A DNA stretch of 64,000 nucleotides from positions 186,001 to 250,000 of the forward strand of contig NZ_JIAF01000003.1 in assembly GCF_000688375.1 (NCBI RefSeq). Direction: 5' to 3'. This stretch comes from Prevotella sp. HUN102 (GTDB lineage Bacteria; Bacteroidota; Bacteroidia; Bacteroidales; Bacteroidaceae). The notes under the pieces are model-generated. The model was not told where the DNA came from and ran no database searches. It saw nothing but the letters and a program-made list of their open reading frames with translations. Position numbers and translations under genes: made by a program. Positions 26,757 to 36,174 of the stretch are shown one piece after another (position 1 is the first letter of the stretch; every line of letters starts with the position of its first letter).

Positions 26757-27371
26757 ATATAGATATTTGTTTATATAATTATGTGGTAGAAGGGGGCGGA
26801 AGGCGCGGGGAAGTGCCCTGAAGAGGGGTGGCCACAGCGCAGGGCAGCAGATGAGGTAAACCGATGGTGTGATGGTCTTCCTGAATAGAGAAGGGCAATT
26901 CGGTCGGCTTCGCCGCAATGCCGGTCTCACTTGCCCCCTGACATACTTTTATTCAAGAAATAATAGCTGCCGTGAATGGGCTGCACGGTGGAAAAAGAAA
27001 ACAATAAAGCACGTTTTCAGCATTTCCGTATGCAATATACGAAAAAAATATGAATTGTGCAAATACCTCTTTGCCTGCGGGCGTGTTGTTTCTTGCTGAT
27101 ATCACAGGCTTTGATTTAATTGATTTGCGTAATCTGCGAGAGCCTATTTCTTACTGATGGTACAGATTGCACTTACTAATGGAATCCACGGCAATATTTA
27201 TGGAAACGATTTGTATTAATTTTAAGATAATTTAAACGTAGTTTTTGTTTTATTTCTTAAATTCTTAGTTATATTTGCACGCCAATATAAAATATTAGAA
27301 AGTTTATGGATATCAGCGAAATGACTGATAGGTTCATTATATGTTCACTTAATTAATTATATATTTATGTC
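26757..27371. other. Spacer between the BCCT gene and the IS4 element
   Basis: No credible gene. It holds family D words near 27110-27170 and, at 27244-27371, the stranded promoter region of the secreted-protein gene that now lies beyond the insertion sequence. Confidence 0.6.
27244..27277 (+). promoter_or_regulatory. Original promoter of the secreted-protein gene, now cut off by an IS
   Basis: TTTG at 27244-27247 and TATATTTG at 27270-27277, spacer 22 bp. About 87 bp of leader follow to the IS left end; before insertion these led straight to the ATG now at 28684. Confidence 0.6.
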
Positions 27372-28688
27372 CACTACTGTCCAAAGAAAAATTCTTGAAC
27401 CTAATTCAAATTGATTATTTTCAATGAGTTACGCGAATATTATTTTTTCGAGATTTGGTTTTGTACTTTTGCAAATCGTATTGCAAGAGGCAGAACTCAT
27501 GAATCAAGGAAAGACCGTATTCGCTCAAATCATGTCGCTCATACCAAGATATGAGTTCGACAAGTGCGTAAAGAGATACAACGGCAATAGACATGCCATC
27601 GGCTTCAAATGCAGAGACCAGTTTATGGTGATGAGCTTTGCCCAGTTCACCGACCAGATTAGTCTCCGCAGCATTGATGCGACGCTGGTGGCTCTCTCTT
27701 CCAAGCTCTATTCGAGTGGAATAAAGTATATCCAACGTTCGACTTTGGCCCATATCAATGAGACCAAGGATTGGCGTATATACCATGATTTTGGGCAGAG
27801 CCTGATAGCCTGGGCAAGAGAGCTGTACCAGGACGAACCGTCCCGGCTTGACGTGGATGGCATCGTGTATGCCTTTGACAGCAGCACCATCAAACTGTGC
27901 CTCCAGCTTTGCCCGTGGGCTCGTCTGCATCATGACAAAGGGGGTGTAAAGATGCATACACTTCTGGATTTGCGTGGCTCCATACCAACCTTCATCCATC
28001 TGACGGAGGCTGCTGTTCATGATTCCAAGACCATGAGTCTGATTCCCGTAGAACCAGGAAGCTACTATCTCATGGACAAGGGTTATGTTGACTTCAGACA
28101 GTTGTTCAACCACTTCCATCGTCAGCAGGCTTTCTTTGTGACAAGGGCAAAAGATAACATGAGGTATGAGGTAGTTGAGGAACGTCCTGTAGACAAACAG
28201 ACAGGAGTTACAAACGACACCATTGTCAGACTTACAGGACCAAGAACCTCCAAGTGGTATCCAGACACACTGCGTATGGTTGTTTACGAAGATTATGCCA
28301 CAGGTAACGTCTACAGATTCTTGACCAATGACTTTACTCATTCCTACCTGACAATCGCAGAACTCTACAGGGAACGCTGGCAAGTGGAGTGCTTCTTCAA
28401 ATGGATAAAGCAGCGAATGCACATCAACTCGTTCTACGGAACGAGCCAGAATGCTGTATTCTCGCAGATTTGGATTGCTATCTGCGATTATCTGCTGCTT
28501 GCCATTGCAAAGAAAGTGTACCATATTGAACAGGATCTCTATATTTTATCGGCTGCCATCGGGAAGGTTCTCTTTGAGAGGAAACCCTTAGGCGAACTAT
28601 TCGTTAAACCAAAACGTCCTCAGAATGACTCCAATGATGGTCAGCAGATCTTATGGAAAAATTTCTTTGGACAGTAGTGATTTATGTC
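27363..28688 (+). mobile_element. Complete IS4-family insertion sequence with 9-bp target duplication
   Basis: The element spans 27372-28679. Left end CACTACTGTCCAAAGAAA at 27372 is matched by the inverted right end TTTCTTTGGACAGTAGTG ending at 28679. ATTTATGTC is present immediately outside both ends (27363-27371 and 28680-28688), a 9-bp target duplication. Intact ends, duplication and transposase point to a recent, probably active copy. The duplicated target contains the ATG of the downstream gene. Confidence 0.92.
27499..28677 (+). CDS. IS4-family transposase
   Basis: 392 residues from MNQGKTVFAQIMSLIP, the usual start of the DUF4372-bearing IS4 group; an in-frame ATG at 27424 would add 25 residues. 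The DDE catalytic set is visible: D in IVYAFDSSTIK, D in YLMDKGYVD, E in the IS4 signature YRERWQVECFFKWIK, which fits Y-(2)-R-(3)-E-(6)-K exactly. The C-terminus IL(W)KNFFGQ is encoded inside the right inverted repeat. No frameshift is present. Confidence 0.93.
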   Translation: MNQGKTVFAQIMSLIPRYEFDKCVKRYNGNRHAIGFKCRDQFMVMSFAQFTDQISLRSIDATLVALSSKLYSSGIKYIQRSTLAHINETKDWRIYHDFGQSLIAWARELYQDEPSRLDVDGIVYAFDSSTIKLCLQLCPWARLHHDKGGVKMHTLLDLRGSIPTFIHLTEAAVHDSKTMSLIPVEPGSYYLMDKGYVDFRQLFNHFHRQQAFFVTRAKDNMRYEVVEERPVDKQTGVTNDTIVRLTGPRTSKWYPDTLRMVVYEDYATGNVYRFLTNDFTHSYLTIAELYRERWQVECFFKWIKQRMHINSFYGTSQNAVFSQIWIAICDYLLLAIAKKVYHIEQDLYILSAAIGKVLFERKPLGELFVKPKRPQNDSNDGQQILWKNFFGQ

Positions 28689-30300
28689 AAAAGAATTTAG
28701 ACTCACGACTTTAGCATTGGCGTGCCTTTTGGGGTTAGGTGCAAATGCTCAAGGTATTCAAAAAGGGTATTATCGCATAAAGAATGGTTATACCCGTCCA
28801 GACGGTAAGCAGTATGTTCAGGTAAGAGGCAAGTATGAAGCCCAGCCGGATCAGACTGCGAGCGAAGTAAAAACAGAGGCAGGTTCCATTATTCTATTGG
28901 AAGTAAAGGATACTGTTATCAATGGAAAATCGATTTATAATGTAAAGACATTGCGTTCGCAGGGCGTTGATGTAATCAATGGTTATTTGGTTCCTGCCAT
29001 TAAAGTAGCTAAAAAGCAGGTAGATGATTTGCTTAAGGCTAAACTTGGTACAGGGGGGACGTATAGTGCAGCTAAATTAGCTATTGAAGCTGAATTTAAG
29101 AAGTGGGATTTGAATATGCATTTAGAAAAGACCTCACTTACTACGGGCGAAGAAGCTTATTATGCCTATGCCACAGTACCAAGTTTGCAAGGTGCCGTGG
29201 ACTACTATAAGTTGTTAAAGACTGTGGGACCTTTCTTGGGAATAAATGTTAATACCATCCTTACTCCGGAACAGATTGCTGCCTTTGAGGGTGGTGCGGA
29301 CGCCTTATGGCTTTATGCAGAAAAATTAGTTTATGAGAAACTGAAGGCAACATACGGAGAAACAAACTATTTTGTTCAGTTGGTTAAAAGCTATATAGAC
29401 GCAAAGCGTATTAATCAAGGTCAGCAGTATTCATTGATAGAAGGTGATATCAAGCAGGTAATTGGTAATGGAAAGCAGTATGATCCAGCAGATCCGGCTT
29501 CCGCACACAATGAATATTCGGCTGACAAGGCAAAATTCGACTTTGTAAACAATGGCGATCCTGCTAATCACTACTATGGTCCTGAACGTCCGGTAGCCGG
29601 CGATGCGGCAAAATGGGTTTTGGAACCAGTCGGCGACCAACCTGACAACTATTTTGGCGTGAAACCTCTGGCTTCTATTCAGGGGCGTACAGGGAAATAT
29701 TACACAACTCTTTATACTGACTTCCCTATGAAGGTTATGGACGGGATGACGGTTTACAAGATTTCTGGTATTTCAGAAAATGCCAATTATCCCGGCGTTG
29801 GTGTGGCAAAGGTAGAAGTTGTAGCCAAAGAAGGCGAAATCATTCCGATAGCTACTCCGGTCGTTTTGGAATGCAATGGCACGGATCCGGCTTCAAACCG
29901 TTTGTTGCCTGTACTTCAGGAGGGCGTTGCAGCTCCGACAGACAATTTGTTGTCAGGTATCTTCTTTGGCGACGATGTTGCCAATGTACTTGTTGCCGGT
30001 AAAGAGCTTCGCGTGTTGAACAAGAATGCTGCCGACGTAAATAATCCTATCGGCTTCTATAAGTACACAGGCACAAAGCTTGCTATGAACAAGGCGTTTA
30101 TGATGCTCGACCCATCAATGGCCTACTCCAAGGGATTTATCCTTCAGTTGGGCGAAGACCCGGGAACAACTGGCATAACGGAAGTAGACAAGGATAAGAG
30201 TGCCGATAAGATGGAAATATTCGACCTTCAGGGCCGCCGCGTAATCAATCCTACACACGGAATTTACATTATTAACGGTAAGAAAGTGGTTATTAAGTAA
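28684..30300 (+). CDS. Secreted protein with T9SS-like C-terminal tail
   Basis: 538 residues. Signal peptide MSKEFRLTTLALACLLGLGANAQ. The body has no recognised domain. It ends with a linker (GITEVDKDKSADK) and a ~30-residue module MEIFDLQGRRVINPTHGIYIINGKKVVIK, close to type IX secretion sorting domains. Its ATG is part of the 9-bp target duplication, so the IS4 element has moved the gene's promoter and leader 1.3 kb away without changing the protein. Expression now depends on outward transcription from the IS or read-through. Confidence 0.8.
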   Translation: MSKEFRLTTLALACLLGLGANAQGIQKGYYRIKNGYTRPDGKQYVQVRGKYEAQPDQTASEVKTEAGSIILLEVKDTVINGKSIYNVKTLRSQGVDVINGYLVPAIKVAKKQVDDLLKAKLGTGGTYSAAKLAIEAEFKKWDLNMHLEKTSLTTGEEAYYAYATVPSLQGAVDYYKLLKTVGPFLGINVNTILTPEQIAAFEGGADALWLYAEKLVYEKLKATYGETNYFVQLVKSYIDAKRINQGQQYSLIEGDIKQVIGNGKQYDPADPASAHNEYSADKAKFDFVNNGDPANHYYGPERPVAGDAAKWVLEPVGDQPDNYFGVKPLASIQGRTGKYYTTLYTDFPMKVMDGMTVYKISGISENANYPGVGVAKVEVVAKEGEIIPIATPVVLECNGTDPASNRLLPVLQEGVAAPTDNLLSGIFFGDDVANVLVAGKELRVLNKNAADVNNPIGFYKYTGTKLAMNKAFMMLDPSMAYSKGFILQLGEDPGTTGITEVDKDKSADKMEIFDLQGRRVINPTHGIYIINGKKVVIK

Positions 30301-30373
30301 TTCGGAAGCTACTTAACTATTATTATAAAAATATAAACCATAAGAACGACGGTTCTTTATATATATGACGATT

Positions 30374-30580
30374 ATGAAAAAATCATATTCAATGCCACGT
30401 TGCCACGTTGTTAAACTCAATGCCAGTGGCGAGATATTAGAGGGTGCATTCGGTAATAAATCAATCGTACCGATTGACGGCGATGTAACGGTGCCTGATC
30501 AAGGTGCCAAGCCGATAAAATTTAATGAAGATGATAAAGAAGATGACGTTTGGGGATATGATCCTACTTGGAGAGACTGA
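30374..30580 (+). CDS. Small hypothetical protein, MKKSYSMPxC type
   Basis: 68 residues from MKKSYSMPRCHVVKLN (ATG at 30374; another ATG at 30365 would add three residues). The rest is acidic and has no membrane helix or signal peptide. Prevotella-type genomes hold many such short genes opening MKK(x)YxxPxxxVVxxN and ending in an acidic, aromatic-rich tail; their function is unknown. It follows the secreted-protein gene by 73 nt and is closed by a terminator, so the two likely share a transcript. Confidence 0.65.
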   Translation: MKKSYSMPRCHVVKLNASGEILEGAFGNKSIVPIDGDVTVPDQGAKPIKFNEDDKEDDVWGYDPTWRD

Positions 30581-30648
30581 TAAACGTCCTGTTATAAACA
30601 CCGTTCCTAAAGTTATAAAGAAATAAATATAGGAATGATAAATAAGAA

Positions 30649-30686
30649 TGAGACTATGCACGGTGGTGTGTGTAGTCTCATTTTTT
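30649..30686 (+). terminator. Rho-independent terminator
   Basis: TGAGACTA pairs with TAGTCTCA and is followed by TTTTTTG. It ends the secreted-protein / small-protein unit. Confidence 0.85.
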
Positions 30687-30733
30687 GATTAATGCTTTCT
30701 CTGATTTTATCAGTTTACAGGATGTATAACGAA

Positions 30734-30767
30734 GAATCCCCACAACCTTTGCAGATTGTGGGGATTC
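30734..30767 (-). terminator. Terminator of rpsO
   Basis: GAATCCCCACAA and TTGTGGGGATTC form a perfect 12-bp stem 17 nt beyond the rpsO stop. The T tract is weak. Confidence 0.7.
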
Positions 30768-30784
30768 GTATGCTTGCCGGAATC

Positions 30785-31060
30785 TTACTTACGGAGACCG
30801 AGTGCCTTGATGATAGCACGGTAACGCTCGATGTCGCGGTCGTACAGATAATCGAGGAGGGCACGACGCTTACCTACAAGGCGGGTCAGCGAACGTGTGG
30901 TAACGTGGTCCTTGCGGTTTTTCTTTACGTGCTCCGTGAGGTGCTTGATACGGTAAGTGAAGAGTGCGATCTGGCTTTCTGCCGAACCTGTGTCGCCGGC
31001 TTTCTGCTCCTTACCGAACTGTGTGAAGATTTCCTGCTTCTTTTCTTTGCTTAAGTACAT
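30785..31060 (-). CDS. rpsO: Ribosomal protein S15
   Basis: 91 residues, starting MYLSKEKKQEIF at 31060. GSAESQIALFTYRIKHLTEH, KDHVTTRSLTRLVGKRRALLDYL and the RYRAIIKALGLRK end are characteristic of S15, a primary 16S-rRNA-binding protein of the small subunit platform. A minus-strand TAACTTTG at 31171-31178 is a good -7 element about 110 nt upstream, leaving room for the autoregulatory leader known for rpsO in other bacteria. Confidence 0.97.
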   Translation of the reverse strand: MYLSKEKKQEIFTQFGKEQKAGDTGSAESQIALFTYRIKHLTEHVKKNRKDHVTTRSLTRLVGKRRALLDYLYDRDIERYRAIIKALGLRK

Positions 31061-31170
31061 TTTGATGTATTGATTAATGATTTTGTGCAATTACATCCTT
31101 TTGTCGCTCAACCGCCTTAATCACAACGGGTTGCAACGCTGAATGCATCGGATTCTCCGAAACTGCGCTG

Positions 31171-31178
31171 CAAAGTTA
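31171..31178 (-). promoter_or_regulatory. -7 element of rpsO
   Basis: The minus strand reads TAACTTTG (TAnnTTTG). A TTGG lies about 18 bp upstream. Confidence 0.55.
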
Positions 31179-31221
31179 CAACTTTTTATTTGATTGCCAA
31201 TACTTTTTGGATTATTATTTG

Positions 31222-31229
31222 TACTTTTG
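31222..31229 (+). promoter_or_regulatory. -7 element of typA
   Basis: TACTTTTG matches TAnnTTTG, 38 nt before the typA start; no clean -33 TTTG at the right distance. Confidence 0.5.
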
Positions 31230-31267
31230 CACTCATTAAAATTTGAAAAGCTTTTTAAGGTAAGTAA

Positions 31268-33073
31268 ATGCAAGATATTAGAAACATCGCAGTAATTGCG
31301 CACGTCGACCACGGGAAGACAACCTTGGTGGACAAGATGATGCTCGCCGGCAAGCTGTTCCGTGACGGACAGAACAACAGCGACGAGGTTTTGGACTCCA
31401 ACGACTTGGAGCGCGAACGAGGGATAACAATTCTGAGCAAGAACGTCAGTATAAACTGGAAGGGAACGAAGATAAACATTCTCGACACGCCGGGACACTC
31501 CGACTTCGGAGGCGAGGTGGAGCGTGTGCTGAATATGGCAGACGGATGCCTGCTGCTCGTGGACGCTTTCGAGGGACCGATGCCGCAGACGCGCTTCGTG
31601 CTCCAGAAGGCGTTGCAGATGGGACTGAAGCCGATGGTGGTGGTAAACAAGGTGGACAAGCCGAACTGCCGCCCAGAGGAGGTGTACGAGATGGTGTTCG
31701 ACCTGATGTGCGACCTCAACGCAACCGAGGACCAGTTGGATTTCCCGGTGGTCTACGGTTCGGCGAAGAACGGATGGATGAGCGCGGGCTGGAAGGAACA
31801 GACCGACAATATTGATTATCTGCTCGACCTGATTGTGGAGAACATTCCCGGTCCGAAGCAGCTCGAGGGAACGCCGCAGATGCTGATTACCTCGCTCGAC
31901 TATTCGAGCTACACGGGGCGTATCGCAGTGGGGCGCGTGCACCGAGGAACGCTCAAGGACGGACAGAACATCACCATCTGCCACCGCGACGGCTCTACGG
32001 AACGGACGCGAATCAAGGAGCTGCATACCTTTGAGGGTATGGGGCACAAGAAGACGGCTGCCGTGAGCTCGGGCGACATCTGCGCCGTGATAGGACTGGA
32101 GAACTTCGAGATAGGCGACACCATCGCCGACTTCGACAATCCCGAACCCCTGCCGCCGATTGCCGTGGACGAGCCTACGATGAGTATGCTCTTCACGATC
32201 AACGACTCGCCGTTCTTCGGCCGTGAGGGAAAGTTCTGCACCTCGCGCCATATCAGCGAGCGTCTGGAGAAGGAACTGGAGAAGAATCTGGCGTTGCGTG
32301 TGAGCAATGTTGAGAACTCTATGGACAAGTGGATCGTGAGCGGGCGAGGCGTGCTCCACCTTTCGGTGCTGGTGGAAACGATGCGCCGCGAGGGCTACGA
32401 GCTTCAGGTGGGACAGCCGCAGGTTATCTACAAGGAGATTGACGGGCAGAAGTGCGAGCCGGTTGAGGAGCTTACCATCAACGTGCCGAACGATTTCTCG
32501 AGCAAGATGATTGATATGGTAACGCGCCGCAAGGGCGAACTGCTCGGAATGGACACCGAGGGCGACCGTGTGAACATCACGTTCGAGATTCCCTCGCGCG
32601 GCATTATGGGACTGCGCACCAACGTGCTCACGGCCAGTCAGGGCGAAGCCATTATGGCGCATCGTTTCAAGGACTATCAGCCGTTCAAGGGCGAAATCGT
32701 CCGTCGCACCAACGGCTCTATGCTTGCGATGGAGAACGGAACGGCGTTTGCCTATGCCATCGACAAGTTGCAGGACCGCGGAAAGTTCTTCATCGATGCC
32801 GGAGAGGAGGTCTACGGAGGACAGGTAGTGGGCGAGCACGTTCACGACAAGGACTTGGTAATCAACGTAACGAAGTCCAAGCAGCTCACCAACGTGCGTG
32901 CATCGGGTTCGGACGACAAGGCACGTGTGATTCCGAAGACGGAAATGAGTCTGGAGGAGTGCATCGAGTATATCAAGGCCGACGAATACATTGAGGTAAC
33001 GCCCGAAAGCATCCGTATGCGCAAGATTACGCTCGACCATAACGAGCGCAAGCGCGAGAGCAAGGAAGCGTAG
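31268..33073 (+). CDS. typA: Ribosome-associated translational GTPase TypA/BipA
   Basis: 601 residues. G1 AHVDHGKTTL (10-19), G2 RERGITI, G3 DTPGHSDFGGEV, G4 NKVDK; then a β-barrel domain and the EF-G-like C-terminal domains, with the BipA-specific C-terminal part (VRASGSDDKARVIPKTEMSLEECIEYI). BipA acts in ribosome assembly and stress adaptation. Length matches the family (about 600). Monocistronic, closed by the hairpin at 33116. Confidence 0.97.
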   Translation: MQDIRNIAVIAHVDHGKTTLVDKMMLAGKLFRDGQNNSDEVLDSNDLERERGITILSKNVSINWKGTKINILDTPGHSDFGGEVERVLNMADGCLLLVDAFEGPMPQTRFVLQKALQMGLKPMVVVNKVDKPNCRPEEVYEMVFDLMCDLNATEDQLDFPVVYGSAKNGWMSAGWKEQTDNIDYLLDLIVENIPGPKQLEGTPQMLITSLDYSSYTGRIAVGRVHRGTLKDGQNITICHRDGSTERTRIKELHTFEGMGHKKTAAVSSGDICAVIGLENFEIGDTIADFDNPEPLPPIAVDEPTMSMLFTINDSPFFGREGKFCTSRHISERLEKELEKNLALRVSNVENSMDKWIVSGRGVLHLSVLVETMRREGYELQVGQPQVIYKEIDGQKCEPVEELTINVPNDFSSKMIDMVTRRKGELLGMDTEGDRVNITFEIPSRGIMGLRTNVLTASQGEAIMAHRFKDYQPFKGEIVRRTNGSMLAMENGTAFAYAIDKLQDRGKFFIDAGEEVYGGQVVGEHVHDKDLVINVTKSKQLTNVRASGSDDKARVIPKTEMSLEECIEYIKADEYIEVTPESIRMRKITLDHNERKRESKEA

Positions 33074-33115
33074 GGTGGGGGACGGAAGTTCCTGCACCTT
33101 ATAATATATATAACG

Positions 33116-33175
33116 AAGCCGGCTTGTGGGCTATTCTCACTGATGACGAGAGAATATGCTTTCAGCCGGCTTTCC
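33116..33175. terminator. Large hairpin terminator after typA
   Basis: AAGCCGGCT pairs with AGCCGGCTT, with an inner ATTCTC/GAGAAT stem. It lies between the convergent typA and the small membrane protein gene and may serve both. Confidence 0.7.
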
Positions 33176-33337
33176 TCATTTCTGCAACTTCACGTGCGCA
33201 ACAGTTCCCCCGATTACGAATGCCAATCCAGAAAACAAGAGCGCATTTCCCCTTGCGTCTGCAAGGAGATGAACGGCGAACAGCAGCAGTCCTACGCACA
33301 CGCTCGCCAGTCCCAAATACTTTATATAGCTCTTCAT
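33176..33337 (-). CDS. Small two-helix membrane protein
   Basis: 53 residues from MKSYIKYLGLASVCVGLLL: two short hydrophobic helices separated by HLLADARGN, ending TVAHVKLQK. Similar tiny two-helix proteins are common in Bacteroidota; function unknown. A longer frame starting at 33418 adds another hydrophobic stretch but lacks a better start context. Confidence 0.5.
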   Translation of the reverse strand: MKSYIKYLGLASVCVGLLLFAVHLLADARGNALLFSGLAFVIGGTVAHVKLQK

Positions 33338-33558
33338 AGGGCGCAAAAATACTAAAAATGCCGGAATAATCAATAAGAAATAAGGGAATAATGTATGTGG
33401 CATCGGGCGAAAGTGCATAGCGCAGAAGCTCTGGAATGCTCAATATACTTTATAAATTGCAGAATATGTTGAATTTCATACTGCCTTATGCTTATGCTGA
33501 CGGCAATTAAGATGTTCAGAATTATCACAAGAATCCAGACAATCAACACTTTTCTTAT

Positions 33559-36174
33559 ATGCAGTCATTGTTAATCATAGTCGCGTGTGTGTTTGCTGTA
33601 TCCATTGTAATTATAGCAATAATCAGGAAACGCCTTAAAGCCAAGGCCGATGAACTGTCGGAAGCAGTAAATGAATTGTCTTTCAATGGCAATAAATCCG
33701 ATTGCGGACACACGGAAGAGAGCCTTTCGGCATTGAGCGACGGAGCATTCGTTGATATTCCTACCGAGTTGGACAGCGTTTTCAATGGGAAGATAATCTC
33801 CTCAGCGCAGGAAAACGAACTGTTCGACCGATATATGCCGTTTTATCAAGAGGTTTGCTCGCTTCTTAGAAAGTTCGAGATATTCCATATATCGCCTTCC
33901 GAGACCATTTCCAAGTTTGCGTATGATTTCGGAACCCTCCACCGACTTATAAAGCAGCACAATGAGAAGGAACTCGCTCTCTTGCTCGATACGCATAAAG
34001 ACTTTTTCGACCATTGCCTGCAATATCCATTAGACAAGCAGCAAAGGCGGTCGATTGTTTCAGAAGAAAACAACTGTCTGGTGGTCAGTAGTGCCGGAAG
34101 CGGAAAGACATCTTCCATCGTCGGCAAAGTGAAATATCTTACGGAGATTAAAAACGTATCGCCCCATAGGATTCTTCTCATAAGCTATACCAATAAGGCG
34201 GCAGCCGAACTCACGGAAAGAATGGCTACCGATGGATTGAAGGGTTACACGTTTCATAAATTGGCTATCGATATTATCGGAAGAGCAACCGGCACGAAGC
34301 CGTCTGTCTGCGATAATACCGATGCGCTGTTCATTGAGATTTATCACGCCCTGTCGGAAACCGAGGATTTCAAGAAAAACATACTGGAATATTTCGTTGA
34401 TCATCAGGTAAATGAAACCGACTTGGAACAGTATGAGCGCGAAAGACGGGAGAAACTCTCCGAGGAGAAGAAGGTAAGGCTGAAAGCAATGTTTCCTGAT
34501 ATGGACGGCAGAGCCATCTATGTGAGAAGCGAGCAAGAGCAAAAGATATGTTTCGCACTGTCGTCGCTCGGCGTAAAGTTCAGGTATGAAGAACCCTATG
34601 AGCACCAATTGGCCGACGAGATACATTCACAATATCGTCCTGACTTCTCAATATATTTCGAGAAGGGAGGCAGTACCAAACGCATCTATCTGGAACATTT
34701 CGGAATAGACGAGCACAATCTTGTCCCTACGTGGTTTGCACAGGACAAGAATATGACATACGAGGAAGCCTGCCGGGAATACAACGACGGAATTACGTGG
34801 AAAAAGGCGGCTCACGAGAAATTCGGAACACAGCTTCTTACAACCTCAAGTGCCGATTTCCATTACTCCGATATAAAAGGCAAGCTCAGAAAACTGTTGA
34901 AAGGTGCCGGCGTGCCCATTCAGGAGAAGACAGACGCCGAACTGTATGAACTCATTCTGCCCAAAGGCAGCAAGCTCGAAAAGGCATTGATACGCCTTGT
35001 TGCCACTTTCGTTACGTTGGTAAAGTCGAGCTGCAAATCCGTCGATGAGGTTCTGCAACAAGCGGAAAAGGCCAGCGACGAGCGTAGTGTCTTCATTATA
35101 GAGAAAATATTCCGACCCGTTTACGAACGTTATAAGAAAGCATTAGCCGAGCGTGCCCAGATAGATTTCACCGATGTGATTCTTCAGGCCACGGAGATAT
35201 GCCGCACGTCGCATCCCGTGGCGTATGATTATATCATTGTGGATGAGTTTCAGGACATATCGGTAGACCGGTACAACTTCCTGAAAGTGCTGCGGGAGGG
35301 GAACCCACCTGCAAAGCTCTATTGCGTGGGCGACGACTGGCAGTCCATATACCGTTTCTCGGGAAGCGATATGGCTCTTTTCAATCAGTTTGAGGAATAC
35401 TTTGGCCCAACGGATATTAACAAGATAGAAACGACATACAGATTCGGCGAGCCGCTCGTGGGGCAGTCATCCCGTTTCATTCAGCGCAACAAGGCACAGA
35501 TTCAGAAGAACATCCGCTCCTTCAACGCCGAAATGAAAACGGAACTGGAGTTCTGTCCCTACGACAAGCGCGACTACTGCAAAACCATAGAGCAACTCGT
35601 AGCGTCCGTTCCTTCAGGCAAGTCGGTATTCTTACTGGGACGCTACTCCTTCGACGACTATTATCTCTCCTTTACGCATAAGATGGTCAGGGAAGGCAAT
35701 AGAGCATACTATATGATAGGAGGCAGAAAGATAGAGATTCTGACGGTGCATAAGTCGAAAGGACTCGAAGCCGATTATGTAATCCTCCTGCAATGCAACA
35801 AGGACACCTATGGTTTTCCGTCTCTGGTAAGCGACGACCCGGTGCTCAGCTACGTGCTGACCGAGGGCGACCAGTTTCCGTTCGGCGAAGAGCGGCGGCT
35901 GTTCTACGTTGCTATCACGAGGGCAAAGACGAAGACCATCGTGCTTTACGACAGGCGTTTCCCATCCGTATTCGTAGACGAGTTTCTGCATCCCGAGAAA
36001 ATTACGGAAGAGAGCTATGCCAAGCATCGGAATGCAAACAAGCGATGGACGGGCAAGTCAGATCAATTTCTCTTAAAGCTCCATAGAGAGGGTAGGAGCG
36101 TGAAGTATATTTCTAACAAAATGGGCAGAAGCCAGACCTCCGTCATTATGCGATTGGGGAAACTCATTCAGTAG
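33559..36174 (+). CDS. SF1 DNA helicase, HelD (helicase IV)-like, membrane-anchored
   Basis: 871 residues. N-terminal membrane helix (2-22). Helicase motifs: VVSSAGSGKTSS (Walker A, near 178), LLISYTNKAAAELTERM, VDEFQDIS, CVGDDWQSIYRFSGSD, TVHKSKGLEADYVILLQ, RRLFYVAITRAK. Between motif Ia and II, residues ~325-390 resemble the nuclease-like insert of helicase IV (YRPDF...IYLEHFGID), but the usual catalytic lysine is not evident. The C-terminal ~35 residues (VKYISNKMGRSQTSVIMRLGKL) look like a helix-turn-helix. Likely a DNA unwinding or repair enzyme. Confidence 0.88.
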   Translation: MQSLLIIVACVFAVSIVIIAIIRKRLKAKADELSEAVNELSFNGNKSDCGHTEESLSALSDGAFVDIPTELDSVFNGKIISSAQENELFDRYMPFYQEVCSLLRKFEIFHISPSETISKFAYDFGTLHRLIKQHNEKELALLLDTHKDFFDHCLQYPLDKQQRRSIVSEENNCLVVSSAGSGKTSSIVGKVKYLTEIKNVSPHRILLISYTNKAAAELTERMATDGLKGYTFHKLAIDIIGRATGTKPSVCDNTDALFIEIYHALSETEDFKKNILEYFVDHQVNETDLEQYERERREKLSEEKKVRLKAMFPDMDGRAIYVRSEQEQKICFALSSLGVKFRYEEPYEHQLADEIHSQYRPDFSIYFEKGGSTKRIYLEHFGIDEHNLVPTWFAQDKNMTYEEACREYNDGITWKKAAHEKFGTQLLTTSSADFHYSDIKGKLRKLLKGAGVPIQEKTDAELYELILPKGSKLEKALIRLVATFVTLVKSSCKSVDEVLQQAEKASDERSVFIIEKIFRPVYERYKKALAERAQIDFTDVILQATEICRTSHPVAYDYIIVDEFQDISVDRYNFLKVLREGNPPAKLYCVGDDWQSIYRFSGSDMALFNQFEEYFGPTDINKIETTYRFGEPLVGQSSRFIQRNKAQIQKNIRSFNAEMKTELEFCPYDKRDYCKTIEQLVASVPSGKSVFLLGRYSFDDYYLSFTHKMVREGNRAYYMIGGRKIEILTVHKSKGLEADYVILLQCNKDTYGFPSLVSDDPVLSYVLTEGDQFPFGEERRLFYVAITRAKTKTIVLYDRRFPSVFVDEFLHPEKITEESYAKHRNANKRWTGKSDQFLLKLHREGRSVKYISNKMGRSQTSVIMRLGKLIQ

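Noticed and set aside
31121..33097. A 658-codon minus-strand frame
   Set aside because: Antisense to typA; caused by codon bias of the real gene.
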